DNA from: Candidatus Dormiibacterota bacterium
GTDB taxonomy: Bacteria > Chloroflexota > Dormibacteria > Aeolococcales > Aeolococcaceae
Assembly (NCBI GenBank): GCA_003170875.1
Contig: PMYJ01000105.1
Coordinates: 1 to 14,570, forward strand
Length of the DNA: 14,570 nucleotides
Direction: 5' to 3'
This document shows, in pieces, positions 1-6,578 of the stretch (position 1 is its first letter; each line of letters starts with the position of its first letter). Under the pieces are notes generated by a model. It was not told the DNA's origin and did not search any database. It worked only from the letters and a program-made list of their open reading frames with translations. Made by a program: the position numbers and the translations under genes.

Positions 1-138
1 ACGTCGATCACCCTCGACGCCCCCCAGGCCCGGCAGGTGCTGCGCCTGCTCGACAGCCTCGAGGAGCTGGACGACGTCCAGCAGGTCTACGCCAACGCGG
101 AGATCCCCGACGAAGTCCTCGAGTCGGTCACGTCGTAG
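1..138 (+). CDS. yebC: YebC/PmpR-family protein, C-terminal fragment (5' end outside window)
   Basis: Frame 1 is open from the first base and stops at TAG 136-138, giving 45 residues. The fragment holds the C-terminal signature of the YebC/TACO1 family: a helix (RQVLRLLDSLEELDDVQQVY) followed by ANAEIPDEVL, which matches the family ending 'LEDLDDVQNVYHNFEIPEE'. YebC proteins are cytoplasmic; they were first described as transcriptional regulators and later linked to translation of difficult, proline-rich stretches. The gene lies 12 bases before ruvC, and yebC-ruvC-ruvA-ruvB is a very common bacterial order, which supports the call. The start, N-terminal domain and promoter are outside the window, so YebC versus YeeN-type paralogue cannot be decided. 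Confidence 0.88.
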   Translation, partial: TSITLDAPQARQVLRLLDSLEELDDVQQVYANAEIPDEVLESVTS

Positions 139-150
139 CCGCGGTCTGAG

Positions 151-774
151 GTGAGGGTCCTCGGCGTCGACCCTGGCTTGGGGCGCACCGGCGTCGCCCT
201 GGTCGAGGGCCACCCCGGCTCGCTGCGGCTGGTCCACGCCGAGTGCATCGAGACCGGCGCCGAGGATGCCGACGGTCCCCGTCTCCTGGAGCTCTCCCGG
301 CTCCTAGCTCAATCAGCCGGGTCTCTCCATCCCGATGTGGCGGCGGTGGAGCGGCTCTTCTTCTCGACCAACCGGCAGACCGCCATGCGGGTCAGCCAGG
401 CACGGGGCGTCATCCTCTGCACCCTGGCCGCGGCCGGGATCCCGATCGCGGAGTACACCCCGAACGAGATCAAGGAATCGGTCGCCGGCTACGGTGGGGC
501 GACCAAGCGCCAGGTGCTCCGGATGTGTGGCGCGATGCTCGGCGTCGAGGAGATCCCCGGGCCCGACGACACCGCCGACGCCTGTGCCGCCGCCATCTGC
601 CACCACCACCGGGCCGGGCTCCAGCCCCACGCCGCGACCGCGCCGGCGGCACGGGTGACCCCGGCGCTGGAATTGGCCATCGCCGCCGCCCGGGAGCGCG
701 CCGGCGGCGCCGCCCCGGCCTCCCGCCCCGCCCCGCACCCCAAGGCGGCGACCACCCCGGGCGGCCGCCGATGA
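151..774 (+). CDS. ruvC: Crossover junction endodeoxyribonuclease RuvC
   Basis: RuvC is the dimeric resolvase that cuts Holliday junctions after RuvAB branch migration. The 207-residue product starts at GTG 151. It opens with the RNase H-fold strand RVLGVDPGLGRTG (catalytic Asp7), followed by Glu67 in AAVERLFFSTN and the acidic pair Asp140/Asp143 in GPDDTADACAAAICH, so the usual D-E-D-D set is complete. The segment EYTPNEIKESVAGYGGATKRQ is the typical DNA-binding loop region. After about residue 155 comes an Ala/Pro/Arg-rich tail of about 50 residues not found in the shorter E. coli protein (about 173 residues); its role is unknown and it is probably disordered. The stop codon overlaps the ruvA start as ATGA, indicating coupling. 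No strong ribosome-binding site precedes the GTG. Confidence 0.96.
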   Translation: MRVLGVDPGLGRTGVALVEGHPGSLRLVHAECIETGAEDADGPRLLELSRLLAQSAGSLHPDVAAVERLFFSTNRQTAMRVSQARGVILCTLAAAGIPIAEYTPNEIKESVAGYGGATKRQVLRMCGAMLGVEEIPGPDDTADACAAAICHHHRAGLQPHAATAPAARVTPALELAIAAARERAGGAAPASRPAPHPKAATTPGGRR

Positions 775-1385
775 TCGCCCGGTTGCGCGGCCGCGTCGTG
801 GTCGCCGACGCCGACCACGTGGTCCTGGAGACGGGCGGTGTCGGCTACCAGGTCAACTGCCATCTCCGCACCCTCGCCGCGCTCCACGAGATGGGCGACC
901 GGGAGGTGATCCTGCACATCCACACCTCGGTGAGCGACGACGCCATCCGTCTCTACGGTTTCCTGGGCCGCGACGAGCTGCGCCTCTTCCGCCTCCTCAT
1001 CGGGGTCGAGCGGATCGGTCCGAAGGCCGCGCTCTCCATCCTCGGCCGGGCCGAGCTGCCCACCATGGTGCGGGCCATCCGGGACGGCGACGTTGCCCTG
1101 GTCGCGACCGTGCCGGGCGTCGGCCGCCGCACCGCGGAACGGGTCGTGCTGGAGCTGAGTGACCGCCTCGGTGACCTCGCCCTCACCCTGGAGCCGGCGG
1201 CCCCGACGGCCGCCGCCCAGGCGGTGGAGGCCGCCGTCGCCGGGCTGGTCGGGCTCGGTTACCGCGAATCGGAGGCCCGCCCCGCGGTCCGGGCCGCCCT
1301 CGCCGCGGCGGGGGAGGCGGACGGCGACGTCACCGCCCTGGTGGGCAGGGCGCTGCGACTCCTGGATGTCGGGGCCGCGACGTGA
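771..1385 (+). CDS. ruvA: Holliday junction branch migration protein RuvA
   Basis: RuvA binds the four-way junction as a tetramer and loads two RuvB motor rings. The start is ATG 771, overlapping the ruvC stop; this gives 204 residues, the family's usual size. Residues 1-62 form the OB-fold domain (MIARLRGRVV, GGVGYQVNC, HTSVSDDAIRLYGF). Two helix-hairpin-helix motifs follow: IGVERIGPKAAL (about 77-88) and VPGVGRRTAERVVLELSDRL (about 114-133). A linker rich in Ala/Pro leads to the RuvB-binding domain III (about 150-200, with GLVGLGYRESEA). The first hairpin reads RIGPK, where most RuvA proteins have G-I/V-G-P-K, a small oddity. A longer in-frame reading that begins at 243 is only an extension through the ruvC region. 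The gene ends in a GTGA overlap with ruvB. Confidence 0.95.
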   Translation: MIARLRGRVVVADADHVVLETGGVGYQVNCHLRTLAALHEMGDREVILHIHTSVSDDAIRLYGFLGRDELRLFRLLIGVERIGPKAALSILGRAELPTMVRAIRDGDVALVATVPGVGRRTAERVVLELSDRLGDLALTLEPAAPTAAAQAVEAAVAGLVGLGYRESEARPAVRAALAAAGEADGDVTALVGRALRLLDVGAAT

Positions 1386-2431
1386 CCGACAGCCGCGTGG
1401 TCAGCCCCGGCGAGCTCGACGAGGAGAGGGCCGCCGACTCCGTCCTTCGCCCCCGCCGGCTCGAGGATTTCGTGGGCCAGCCCACCATCCGCGAGCAGGT
1501 GCGCATCCTCATCGAGGCGGCCAGCGCCCGCTCCGAGCCCGTCGACCACGTCCTCCTCTACGGTCCCCCCGGGCTCGGCAAGACGACCCTGGCCCAGATC
1601 ATCGCCACCGAGATGGGCGTCCAGGCCCGGCTCACCAGCGGGCCGGCGTTGGAGCACCAGGGGGTGCTGGCCTCGATCCTCACCGCCCTCGAGGCCCGCG
1701 ACGTCTTCTTCATCGACGAGATCCACCGCCTCAACCGTGCCGTGGAGGAGGCGCTCTACCCGGCCATGGAGGACCTCGCCTTCGACTTCGTGGCGGGCAA
1801 GGGGGCGGGGGCCCAGACGCTCCGATTGAGCCTGAAGCCGTTCACCGTCATCGGGGCGACCACGCGAGCCGGGGCCCTGGGCGGCCCGCTCCGCGACCGC
1901 TTCGGGGTGACCCTCCGCCTCGACTACTACGGGACCGACGAGTTGACCGCGATCATCGTCCGCTCGGCGCGGCTGCTCGGGGTCGAACTCACTCCGGCGG
2001 GAGCGAGCCTGCTGGCCGGGCGGGCCCGCGGGACGCCTCGGGTCGCCAACCGGCTGCTCCGCCGCGCCCGCGACTACGCCCAGGTGCGTGCCGGGGGGAG
2101 CATCGACGAGGAGGTGGCCCGGGCCGCCCTCAGCATCCTCGGGATCGACGAGCTGGGCCTCGACGAGATGGACCGGCGGGTGATCGAGGTGCTCTGCGGG
2201 GCCCTCTCGGGGCATCCGTCGGGGGTGCAGACCATCGCCGTCTCGGTCCAGGAGGAGCCCGAGACGATCGAGGACGTCGTCGAGCCCTACCTGATCCGGC
2301 TCGGGCTGGTGGTCCGCACCCCGCGGGGGCGGCTGGCGACCGCAGCCGCCTACCGCCACCTGGGGCACACCCCGCCGGCGGGCGCCCCAGGTTCGGGGGG
2401 AGGGGGCCAGGAGGTCCTCTTCGGGGGATGA
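1382..2431 (+). CDS. ruvB: Holliday junction branch migration ATPase RuvB
   Basis: RuvB is the hexameric AAA+ motor that pumps DNA through the RuvA-bound junction. The 349-residue product starts at GTG 1382 within the ruvA stop (GTGA). Visible motifs are Walker A GPPGLGKT (61-68), Walker B FFIDEIHR (109-116), sensor 1 IGATTRAG (157-164), the arginine-finger region PLRDRFG (169-175) and sensor 2 GTPRVANRLLRR (217-228). The C-terminal winged helix ends in EEPETIEDVVEPYLIRLG and RTPRGR, the standard DNA-binding wing. The usual 'GEE' before PETIED is QEE here. A short Gly-rich tail (about 335-349) follows. All key ATPase residues are intact, so it should be active. Its TGA overlaps the ATG of a possible small ORF. 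Confidence 0.97.
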   Translation: MTDSRVVSPGELDEERAADSVLRPRRLEDFVGQPTIREQVRILIEAASARSEPVDHVLLYGPPGLGKTTLAQIIATEMGVQARLTSGPALEHQGVLASILTALEARDVFFIDEIHRLNRAVEEALYPAMEDLAFDFVAGKGAGAQTLRLSLKPFTVIGATTRAGALGGPLRDRFGVTLRLDYYGTDELTAIIVRSARLLGVELTPAGASLLAGRARGTPRVANRLLRRARDYAQVRAGGSIDEEVARAALSILGIDELGLDEMDRRVIEVLCGALSGHPSGVQTIAVSVQEEPETIEDVVEPYLIRLGLVVRTPRGRLATAAAYRHLGHTPPAGAPGSGGGGQEVLFGG

Positions 2432-2574
2432 GGGGGCCGGAAAGGAGGGTGACAGGCCCCCCCGCCGTCCTCGCCGGCGGCCGGCCCAGCGAGCTCGGCG
2501 CCCTGCCCGGCGCCCCCTTCCGTGAACTCGACACCGAGAGCGGTCACCCGCTCGGCTACACTTCGCCGTCGTGA
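2428..2574 (+). CDS. Possible 48-codon ORF bridging ruvB and secDF
   Basis: An open frame runs from ATG 2428 (overlapping the ruvB stop as ATGA) to TGA 2572-2574 (overlapping the secDF start as GTGA). It therefore exactly fills the gap between two genes. The 48-residue product starts MRGPERRVTGPPAVLAGG and ends GYTSPS; it has no membrane segment, signal peptide or motif I recognise, so it is not YajC, the usual gene at this spot. By hand count, G/C is about 73%, 67% and 88% at codon positions 1, 2 and 3, a coding-like order for a genome of this composition. Three AGG codons lie in the first seven. AGGAGGT at 2409-2415 is 12 bases before the ATG, a long spacing. In such GC-rich DNA a frame this short can stay open by chance, so the call is tentative. 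Confidence 0.3.
   Translation: MRGPERRVTGPPAVLAGGRPSELGALPGAPFRELDTESGHPLGYTSPS
2432..2461 (+). other. Hairpin just after ruvB with a Shine-Dalgarno-like loop
   Basis: GGGGGCC (2432-2438) can pair with GGCCCCC (2455-2461) around a 16-base loop that contains AAAGGAGG (2441-2448). It starts directly after the ruvB stop. There is no T-run, so it is not a standard intrinsic terminator. It could be an mRNA-stability or attenuation element, or chance structure in GC-rich DNA. The AAAGGAGG is 122 bases from the secDF start, too far to serve it directly. Confidence 0.3.
2557..2562 (+). promoter_or_regulatory. Possible -10 element for leaderless secDF transcription
   Basis: TACACT fits a bacterial -10 hexamer in an otherwise very GC-rich region and ends 8 bases before the secDF GTG. 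Transcription would then start at about G2568-G2571, giving a leaderless or nearly leaderless mRNA. This agrees with the absence of a ribosome-binding site before 2571. No good -35 hexamer lies 16-19 bases upstream (the nearest TTGACA-like string, TCGACA at 2528-2533, is 23 bases away). Confidence 0.35.
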
Positions 2575-5018
2575 ACTGGCTGCGGGTCACCAAGTGGAAG
2601 GTGGCGACGATCTTCGTCGTCCTGATCGTCGCCGTCCTGGTCGACGTGGGCAACTGGAACGTGCTCGGCTACGACATCACCCTCCACAAGGGGCTGGACA
2701 TCGTGGGCGGCTCCGAGCTGACCGTCGCCATCTGCCTCGGCCCCAACGATCCACCGAGCGCCAACCCGCCCTGCCGCTCCGGCCCTCGGAACGGGGTCAG
2801 CGTCGCGCAGGCGCAGACCGACACCATCCCGGTGCTCCAGAACCGGGTCAACACCCTCGGGGTCTCGGAGGCCAGCGTCCAGCCGGTCGGGAGCAACGAG
2901 ATCTCGATCGAGCTCCCCGGCGTCTCGCTCGCCACCGCCGAGAACGTCCTGGGCAGCACCTACCTGATCCACTTCGCGACCGCCGCCGCCGGAGCCCCGC
3001 CCGCGGGCGCCGTCAAGAGCGCCAACTACTGCGCCCAGAACCCGACTGACGGCTTCTGCGTGGACCAGCAGTTCCTCTACGAGCCCTCCCAGCTCGACAA
3101 CACCCAGTTCTACCCGTCCGGGTACCACTGGAAGATCGACAACAAGATCACGGCCGCGGACATCTCCAGCTCCAGCCTGGGCACCGACTCGGGCGGCAAC
3201 CCGGCCGTCGACATCACCTTCAACGGGTCCGGCGCCAGCGAGTGGAACAAGATCACGAGCGCGGCCAACAAGGTCTACAGCGACAACAACTGTTCCACGG
3301 GCACCGCCTGCCCGGCCACCTCCATGGTCGCGATCTTCCGCGACAGCCAGGTGATCAGCGCCCCGGTCGTCGAGGGGGCGTCCAGCAGCAGCACCCAGAT
3401 CACCGGGCTCAGCCTGTCAGAGGCCCAGACACTGCAGTCGCAGATCAACTCCGGGTCGTTGCCGGCCGAGATCGGCACCGTGCAGCAGGACACGGTGGGC
3501 GCGACCCTCGGCGGTCAGACGGTCACCGCCACCCTGCTCGCCGGAGCCGTCGGCCTTCTCGTCGTGATCCTCTTCATGATCGGCTACTACCGCTTCCCGG
3601 GCGTCCTGGCGAGTGTCGCCCTGATCCTGTACAGCATCATGAACCTGGCCGCCTACAAGCTCCTCGGGGTCACGGTGAGCCTCGCCGGCCTGGCCGGCTT
3701 CGTGTTATCCGTGGGCATGGCAGTCGACGCCAACGTGCTGATCTTTGAACGCACGCGGGACGAGCTGCGCCATGGACGCTCGGTGGGCGCCGCCATCGAG
3801 CTGGGCTTCCGGCGGGCCTTCCCGGCCATCCGCGACAGCAACATCTCGACCGAGATCGTCTGCGTCATCCTCGCCGTCTTCGGCTCGGACATCGTCAAGG
3901 GCTTTGCCATCACCCTGGGCATCGGCGTGGCGATCAGCTTCTTCAGCGCGGTCCTGATCACCCAGTCGCTGCTCGGCGTGATGCTGCGCTGGAGGATCGG
4001 GAGAAACCCGACCCTCTACACCGAGATCCACCCCGAGTACCAGGAGCAGCACCGGACCGGCCGCTTCGACATCGTCCGCAACCGCAACCTCTTCTTCCTC
4101 GCCTCGCTCGCGATCATCATCCCCGGCATCGTCGCCATCGTCGGCTGGGGGTTCCGGCTGGGCATCGACTTCGCGGGCGGCGACCAGATCCAGGCGGCCT
4201 ACATGACCCCGGTGACATCGGCGCAGCTGGTGAACACCGTCAACAAGGCCGTGCCGGGCCTGCAGCCGACGGTCCAGAGCTTCGGCAAGGACAAGGCCGG
4301 CAACGACGTGTACCTGATCCAGACGCTCCCCACCGGCGAGGTCCAGACCGTGTACAACGCCCTCGACTCCACCTACCACTTCCAGTCGGGGACCGAGAGC
4401 GTCAACACCGTCGGTCAGACCATCGCCAGTAGCGCGGTGGGCCAGGCGATCGGCCTGGTGCTGGTCTCGTCCCTGATGATCGCCCTGTACCTGGCCTACC
4501 AGTTCGGCAAGCAGCGCCAGGTCAACCGCTGGCGGTTCGCGGCGTGCACCTTCTTCAAGCTCCTGCACGACATCTTCGTGCTCGCCGGGATCTGGGCGAT
4601 CCTGGGCCACTTCACCTCGCTCGGCCAGGTCGACAACTACTTCATCACGGCCGTGCTGACCGGCATAGCCTTCTCCATCCACGACACCATCGTCGTGTTC
4701 GACCGGATCCGGGAGAACCTGCGGGTCGGGCCGCGCTTCACCTTCGACCAGATCGTCAACCTCTCGACGGTGCAGACCATGGCCCGCTCGCTCAACACCT
4801 CGCTGACCGTCGTCTTCGTGCTGCTCGCCCTCGTGCTTTTCGGCGGGTCGTCCATCCAGGGCTTCGTCCTGGCCCTCCTGATCGGCATCGTCACCGGCAC
4901 CTACAGCTCGATCTTCAACGCCTCGACCCTCCTGGTCGCCTGGAACAAGGCGCGCCCCGAGAAGGCCGCCGGCCGTCCTCAGCGCGGCGCCGTCGCGCGA
5001 CCCGCGCGCGCCAGCTGA
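2571..5018 (+). CDS. secDF: Protein translocase subunit SecDF (fused SecD and SecF)
   Basis: SecDF is the inner-membrane RND-type partner of SecYEG that uses the proton gradient to pull exported proteins outward. The product is one chain of 815 residues. The SecD half has TM1 (about 11-27), the GLDIVGGSEL motif (41-50), a large external P1 domain (about 30-318) and TM2-6, with VGMAVDANVLIFER (Asp386). The SecF half starts near residue 505, with LGIDFAGGDQI (530-540), a smaller external domain, and TM8-12 with GIAFSIHDTIVVFDR (Asp705) and MARSLNTSLTVV (Arg739). These match the proton-path Asp/Asp/Arg residues known from Thermus SecDF. P1 carries six cysteines in three close pairs (55/68, 154/163, 241/247). 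It starts at GTG 2571 without a clear ribosome-binding site. No yajC lies upstream. Fused forms also occur in Bacillus and Thermus. Confidence 0.95.
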   Translation: MNWLRVTKWKVATIFVVLIVAVLVDVGNWNVLGYDITLHKGLDIVGGSELTVAICLGPNDPPSANPPCRSGPRNGVSVAQAQTDTIPVLQNRVNTLGVSEASVQPVGSNEISIELPGVSLATAENVLGSTYLIHFATAAAGAPPAGAVKSANYCAQNPTDGFCVDQQFLYEPSQLDNTQFYPSGYHWKIDNKITAADISSSSLGTDSGGNPAVDITFNGSGASEWNKITSAANKVYSDNNCSTGTACPATSMVAIFRDSQVISAPVVEGASSSSTQITGLSLSEAQTLQSQINSGSLPAEIGTVQQDTVGATLGGQTVTATLLAGAVGLLVVILFMIGYYRFPGVLASVALILYSIMNLAAYKLLGVTVSLAGLAGFVLSVGMAVDANVLIFERTRDELRHGRSVGAAIELGFRRAFPAIRDSNISTEIVCVILAVFGSDIVKGFAITLGIGVAISFFSAVLITQSLLGVMLRWRIGRNPTLYTEIHPEYQEQHRTGRFDIVRNRNLFFLASLAIIIPGIVAIVGWGFRLGIDFAGGDQIQAAYMTPVTSAQLVNTVNKAVPGLQPTVQSFGKDKAGNDVYLIQTLPTGEVQTVYNALDSTYHFQSGTESVNTVGQTIASSAVGQAIGLVLVSSLMIALYLAYQFGKQRQVNRWRFAACTFFKLLHDIFVLAGIWAILGHFTSLGQVDNYFITAVLTGIAFSIHDTIVVFDRIRENLRVGPRFTFDQIVNLSTVQTMARSLNTSLTVVFVLLALVLFGGSSIQGFVLALLIGIVTGTYSSIFNASTLLVAWNKARPEKAAGRPQRGAVARPARAS

Positions 5019-5066
5019 CGAGCGGCGCATCCGCCCCCGTCACGCTCGCGGGGCGGCCCCACCGGA

Positions 5067-5072
5067 TACGAT
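5067..5072 (+). promoter_or_regulatory. Possible -10 element for the rimP-nusA-infB operon
   Basis: TACGAT is a good -10 match within GC-rich DNA in the 64-base gap after secDF. It ends 10 bases before GTG 5083, so the transcript would start near A5079-G5083, giving at most a few leader bases. No Shine-Dalgarno sequence precedes rimP, which fits. No convincing -35 hexamer is visible at the expected distance. The gap is the only one of this kind between secDF and ribF, so it is the natural place for an operon promoter. Confidence 0.4.
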
Positions 5073-5082
5073 CGTCCCACCC

Positions 5083-5559
5083 GTGTCGATGAGCCGTCCC
5101 GACGTCGCCGCCCTTGCCGACCTGCTCCGCCCCGCCCTCCAGCAGTCCGGGGTCGAGCTGGTCGAGGTGCAATGGAAGGGGAGCGGACCGGGGAGCCTGC
5201 TCCGGCTCGTGGTCGACCGTCCCGGCGGGGTCGGCCTGGACGACTGCGAGCGGGCGTCGCTCACCGCCAGCGCCATCCTCGACGCCTACGACCCGATTGA
5301 GACCCACTACTCGCTGGAGGTCTCCTCCCCGGGGGCGGAGCGACCGATCCGCACCGAGGAGGAGTGGCGAGCCGCCCTCGGCCGCCGCGTCCACCTCCGC
5401 GTCCGGAGCGGCGACGCCGAGCGCGTCGTGGAGGGCCGGCTGATCGCGGCCGGCGGGCCCACCGTGGAGGTCGAGGCGCGTACGGCGCGAGGCCGGCCCC
5501 AGCCGCTCACCATCGCGACGGCGGACATCCTCGCGGCGCGCACCGCGGTGGACATCTGA
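5083..5559 (+). CDS. rimP: Ribosome maturation factor RimP
   Basis: RimP is a cytoplasmic factor that assists late 30S subunit assembly. The 158-residue product has the family's N-terminal alpha/beta domain (LRPALQQSGVELVEVQWKG, then LLRLVVDRPGGVGLDDCERAS), the hallmark YSLEVSSPGAERPIRTEEEW (about 93-112) and a C-terminal SH3-like barrel (GRRVHLRVRSG... VVEGRLIAAGG). The length is typical. GTG 5083 is used because the frame then starts next to a -10-like TACGAT; ATG 5089, two codons in, is an equally possible start. Its TGA overlaps the nusA ATG by one base (TGATG). It is the first gene of the cluster, as in many bacteria. Confidence 0.94.
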   Translation: MSMSRPDVAALADLLRPALQQSGVELVEVQWKGSGPGSLLRLVVDRPGGVGLDDCERASLTASAILDAYDPIETHYSLEVSSPGAERPIRTEEEWRAALGRRVHLRVRSGDAERVVEGRLIAAGGPTVEVEARTARGRPQPLTIATADILAARTAVDI

Positions 5560-6578
5560 TGCCCGGTCGCGGCCGCCCGCCCGCCGTCCGCCCCGGTGAC
5601 GGGGAGATACTCGAGGCGGTCGCGGAGCTCGCCGCCAGCGCCGGCATCAGCGAGGACGAGCTGACCGAGATCGTCGGCAGGGCGATCGTCGAGACCTATA
5701 GGCGGTTGGTGGTCGACGACCCCGGGCTCACCGCCCGGGTCGACTTCGGCAAGGGTGTTCACGACGTGCTCCGCCCCGACCCCGCGGGTGGGGAGGCGGT
5801 GATGGCACCGCTCACCGGCGACGCCGCGCGCCAGGCGGCCCAGGCCGTCCGCAGCGCGGTCCTCGACCGGCTCCGCAACGCCGGGGCGGATCGGGTGATC
5901 AGCGAGGCGACGACACACCGCGGCGAGCTGATCGACGCCATCGTGGAGAGCCCATCGGGCGGCAGCTGGTACCTCCGGGCCGGGGACACGACCGTGGTCC
6001 TGCCTCCTGAGGAGCAGGCGGCGGGGGAGGAGCTCACTCCGCGCCAGCACCTCAAGGTGGTGATCCTCGAGGGCAAGCGGCGCGCCCGCGATGCGGTGGT
6101 GGTCGCGTCCCGCTCGCATCCCCAGCTGGTTCGGCTCCTCCTTGAGCAGGAGGTCCCCGAGCTGAGCCGCGGCCAGATCACGATCCGCGCCATCGCCCGG
6201 GAGGCCGGACACCGGACCAAGGTGGCGGTCGAGGCGATCGATCCCGACATCGACCCCCAGGGCGCCTGCATCGGCCCCCACGGCATCCGCCACCGGGCGG
6301 TCATCTCCCAGCTCGGCGCCGAGCAGCTGCAGGTCGTCCGCTTCGACCCGGATCCCGCCCACTACGTGGCCAACGCGCTGATCCCGGCACCGGTGTTGGG
6401 CGTCGAGCTGGACACGGAGACGCGCACCGCCCACGTCACCGTCGACCCCTCCAAACTCTCCCTCGCCATCGGCCGGGGAGGGGAGAACGCCCGCCTCGCC
6501 GCCCGCCTCACGGGGTGGCGCATCGATATCACGGCCATGGAGCCGGTCGCGGAGGCGACCGCGGAGGAGCCATCGTGA
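5559..6578 (+). CDS. nusA: Transcription termination/antitermination factor NusA
   Basis: NusA binds RNA polymerase and nascent RNA and modulates pausing, termination and antitermination. The start is ATG 5559, with GGTGGA five to seven bases before it. The 339 residues carry a shortened polymerase-binding N-terminal domain (about 15-110, ending AARQAAQAVRSAVLDRLR), an S1 domain (about 118-183), and KH1 and KH2 domains (about 184-325). Recognisable runs are SRSHPQLVRLLLEQEVPEL, ITIRAIAREAGHRTKVAV, DPQGACIGPHG and LSLAIGRGGENARLAARLTGW. It lacks the acidic C-terminal repeats of enterobacterial NusA, as in Gram-positive lineages. The KH1 loop is GPHG rather than the common GPKG. The C-terminus EEPS is encoded by bases that also form the ylxR ribosome-binding site; the stop overlaps the ylxR start (GTGA). 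Confidence 0.94.
   Translation: MPGRGRPPAVRPGDGEILEAVAELAASAGISEDELTEIVGRAIVETYRRLVVDDPGLTARVDFGKGVHDVLRPDPAGGEAVMAPLTGDAARQAAQAVRSAVLDRLRNAGADRVISEATTHRGELIDAIVESPSGGSWYLRAGDTTVVLPPEEQAAGEELTPRQHLKVVILEGKRRARDAVVVASRSHPQLVRLLLEQEVPELSRGQITIRAIAREAGHRTKVAVEAIDPDIDPQGACIGPHGIRHRAVISQLGAEQLQVVRFDPDPAHYVANALIPAPVLGVELDTETRTAHVTVDPSKLSLAIGRGGENARLAARLTGWRIDITAMEPVAEATAEEPS
6563..6569 (+). promoter_or_regulatory. Ribosome-binding site that fixes the ylxR start
   Basis: GGAGGAG (6563-6569), inside the last codons of nusA, ends five bases before GTG 6575. This selects the GTG that overlaps the nusA stop over upstream in-frame codons from about 6515. The same layout (GAGGAG, five bases, start codon) recurs before nrnA and, if an ATA start is accepted, before infB. 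Confidence 0.65.

Noticed and set aside
243..770. Extended N-terminus for RuvA
   Set aside because: The added residues are Arg/Pro-rich and read through ruvC in another frame; conserved RuvA begins exactly at ATG 771 (MIARLRGRV).
2449..2574. Shorter version of the bridging ORF from GTG 2449
   Set aside because: The Shine-Dalgarno-like AAAGGAGG directly abuts this GTG with no spacer, so it could not serve it; ATG 2428 in the same frame is the better start.
1259..2653. Long minus-strand open frame (464 codons) opposite ruvB
   Set aside because: It is antisense to a gene with complete RuvB motifs, is low in hydrophobic core pattern and rich in Gly/Arg/Asp, and is typical of antisense frames in GC-rich DNA.
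3705..5030. Minus-strand open frame (441 codons) opposite the secDF 3' half
   Set aside because: Antisense to clear SecDF membrane segments and proton-path residues; charged, low-complexity product.
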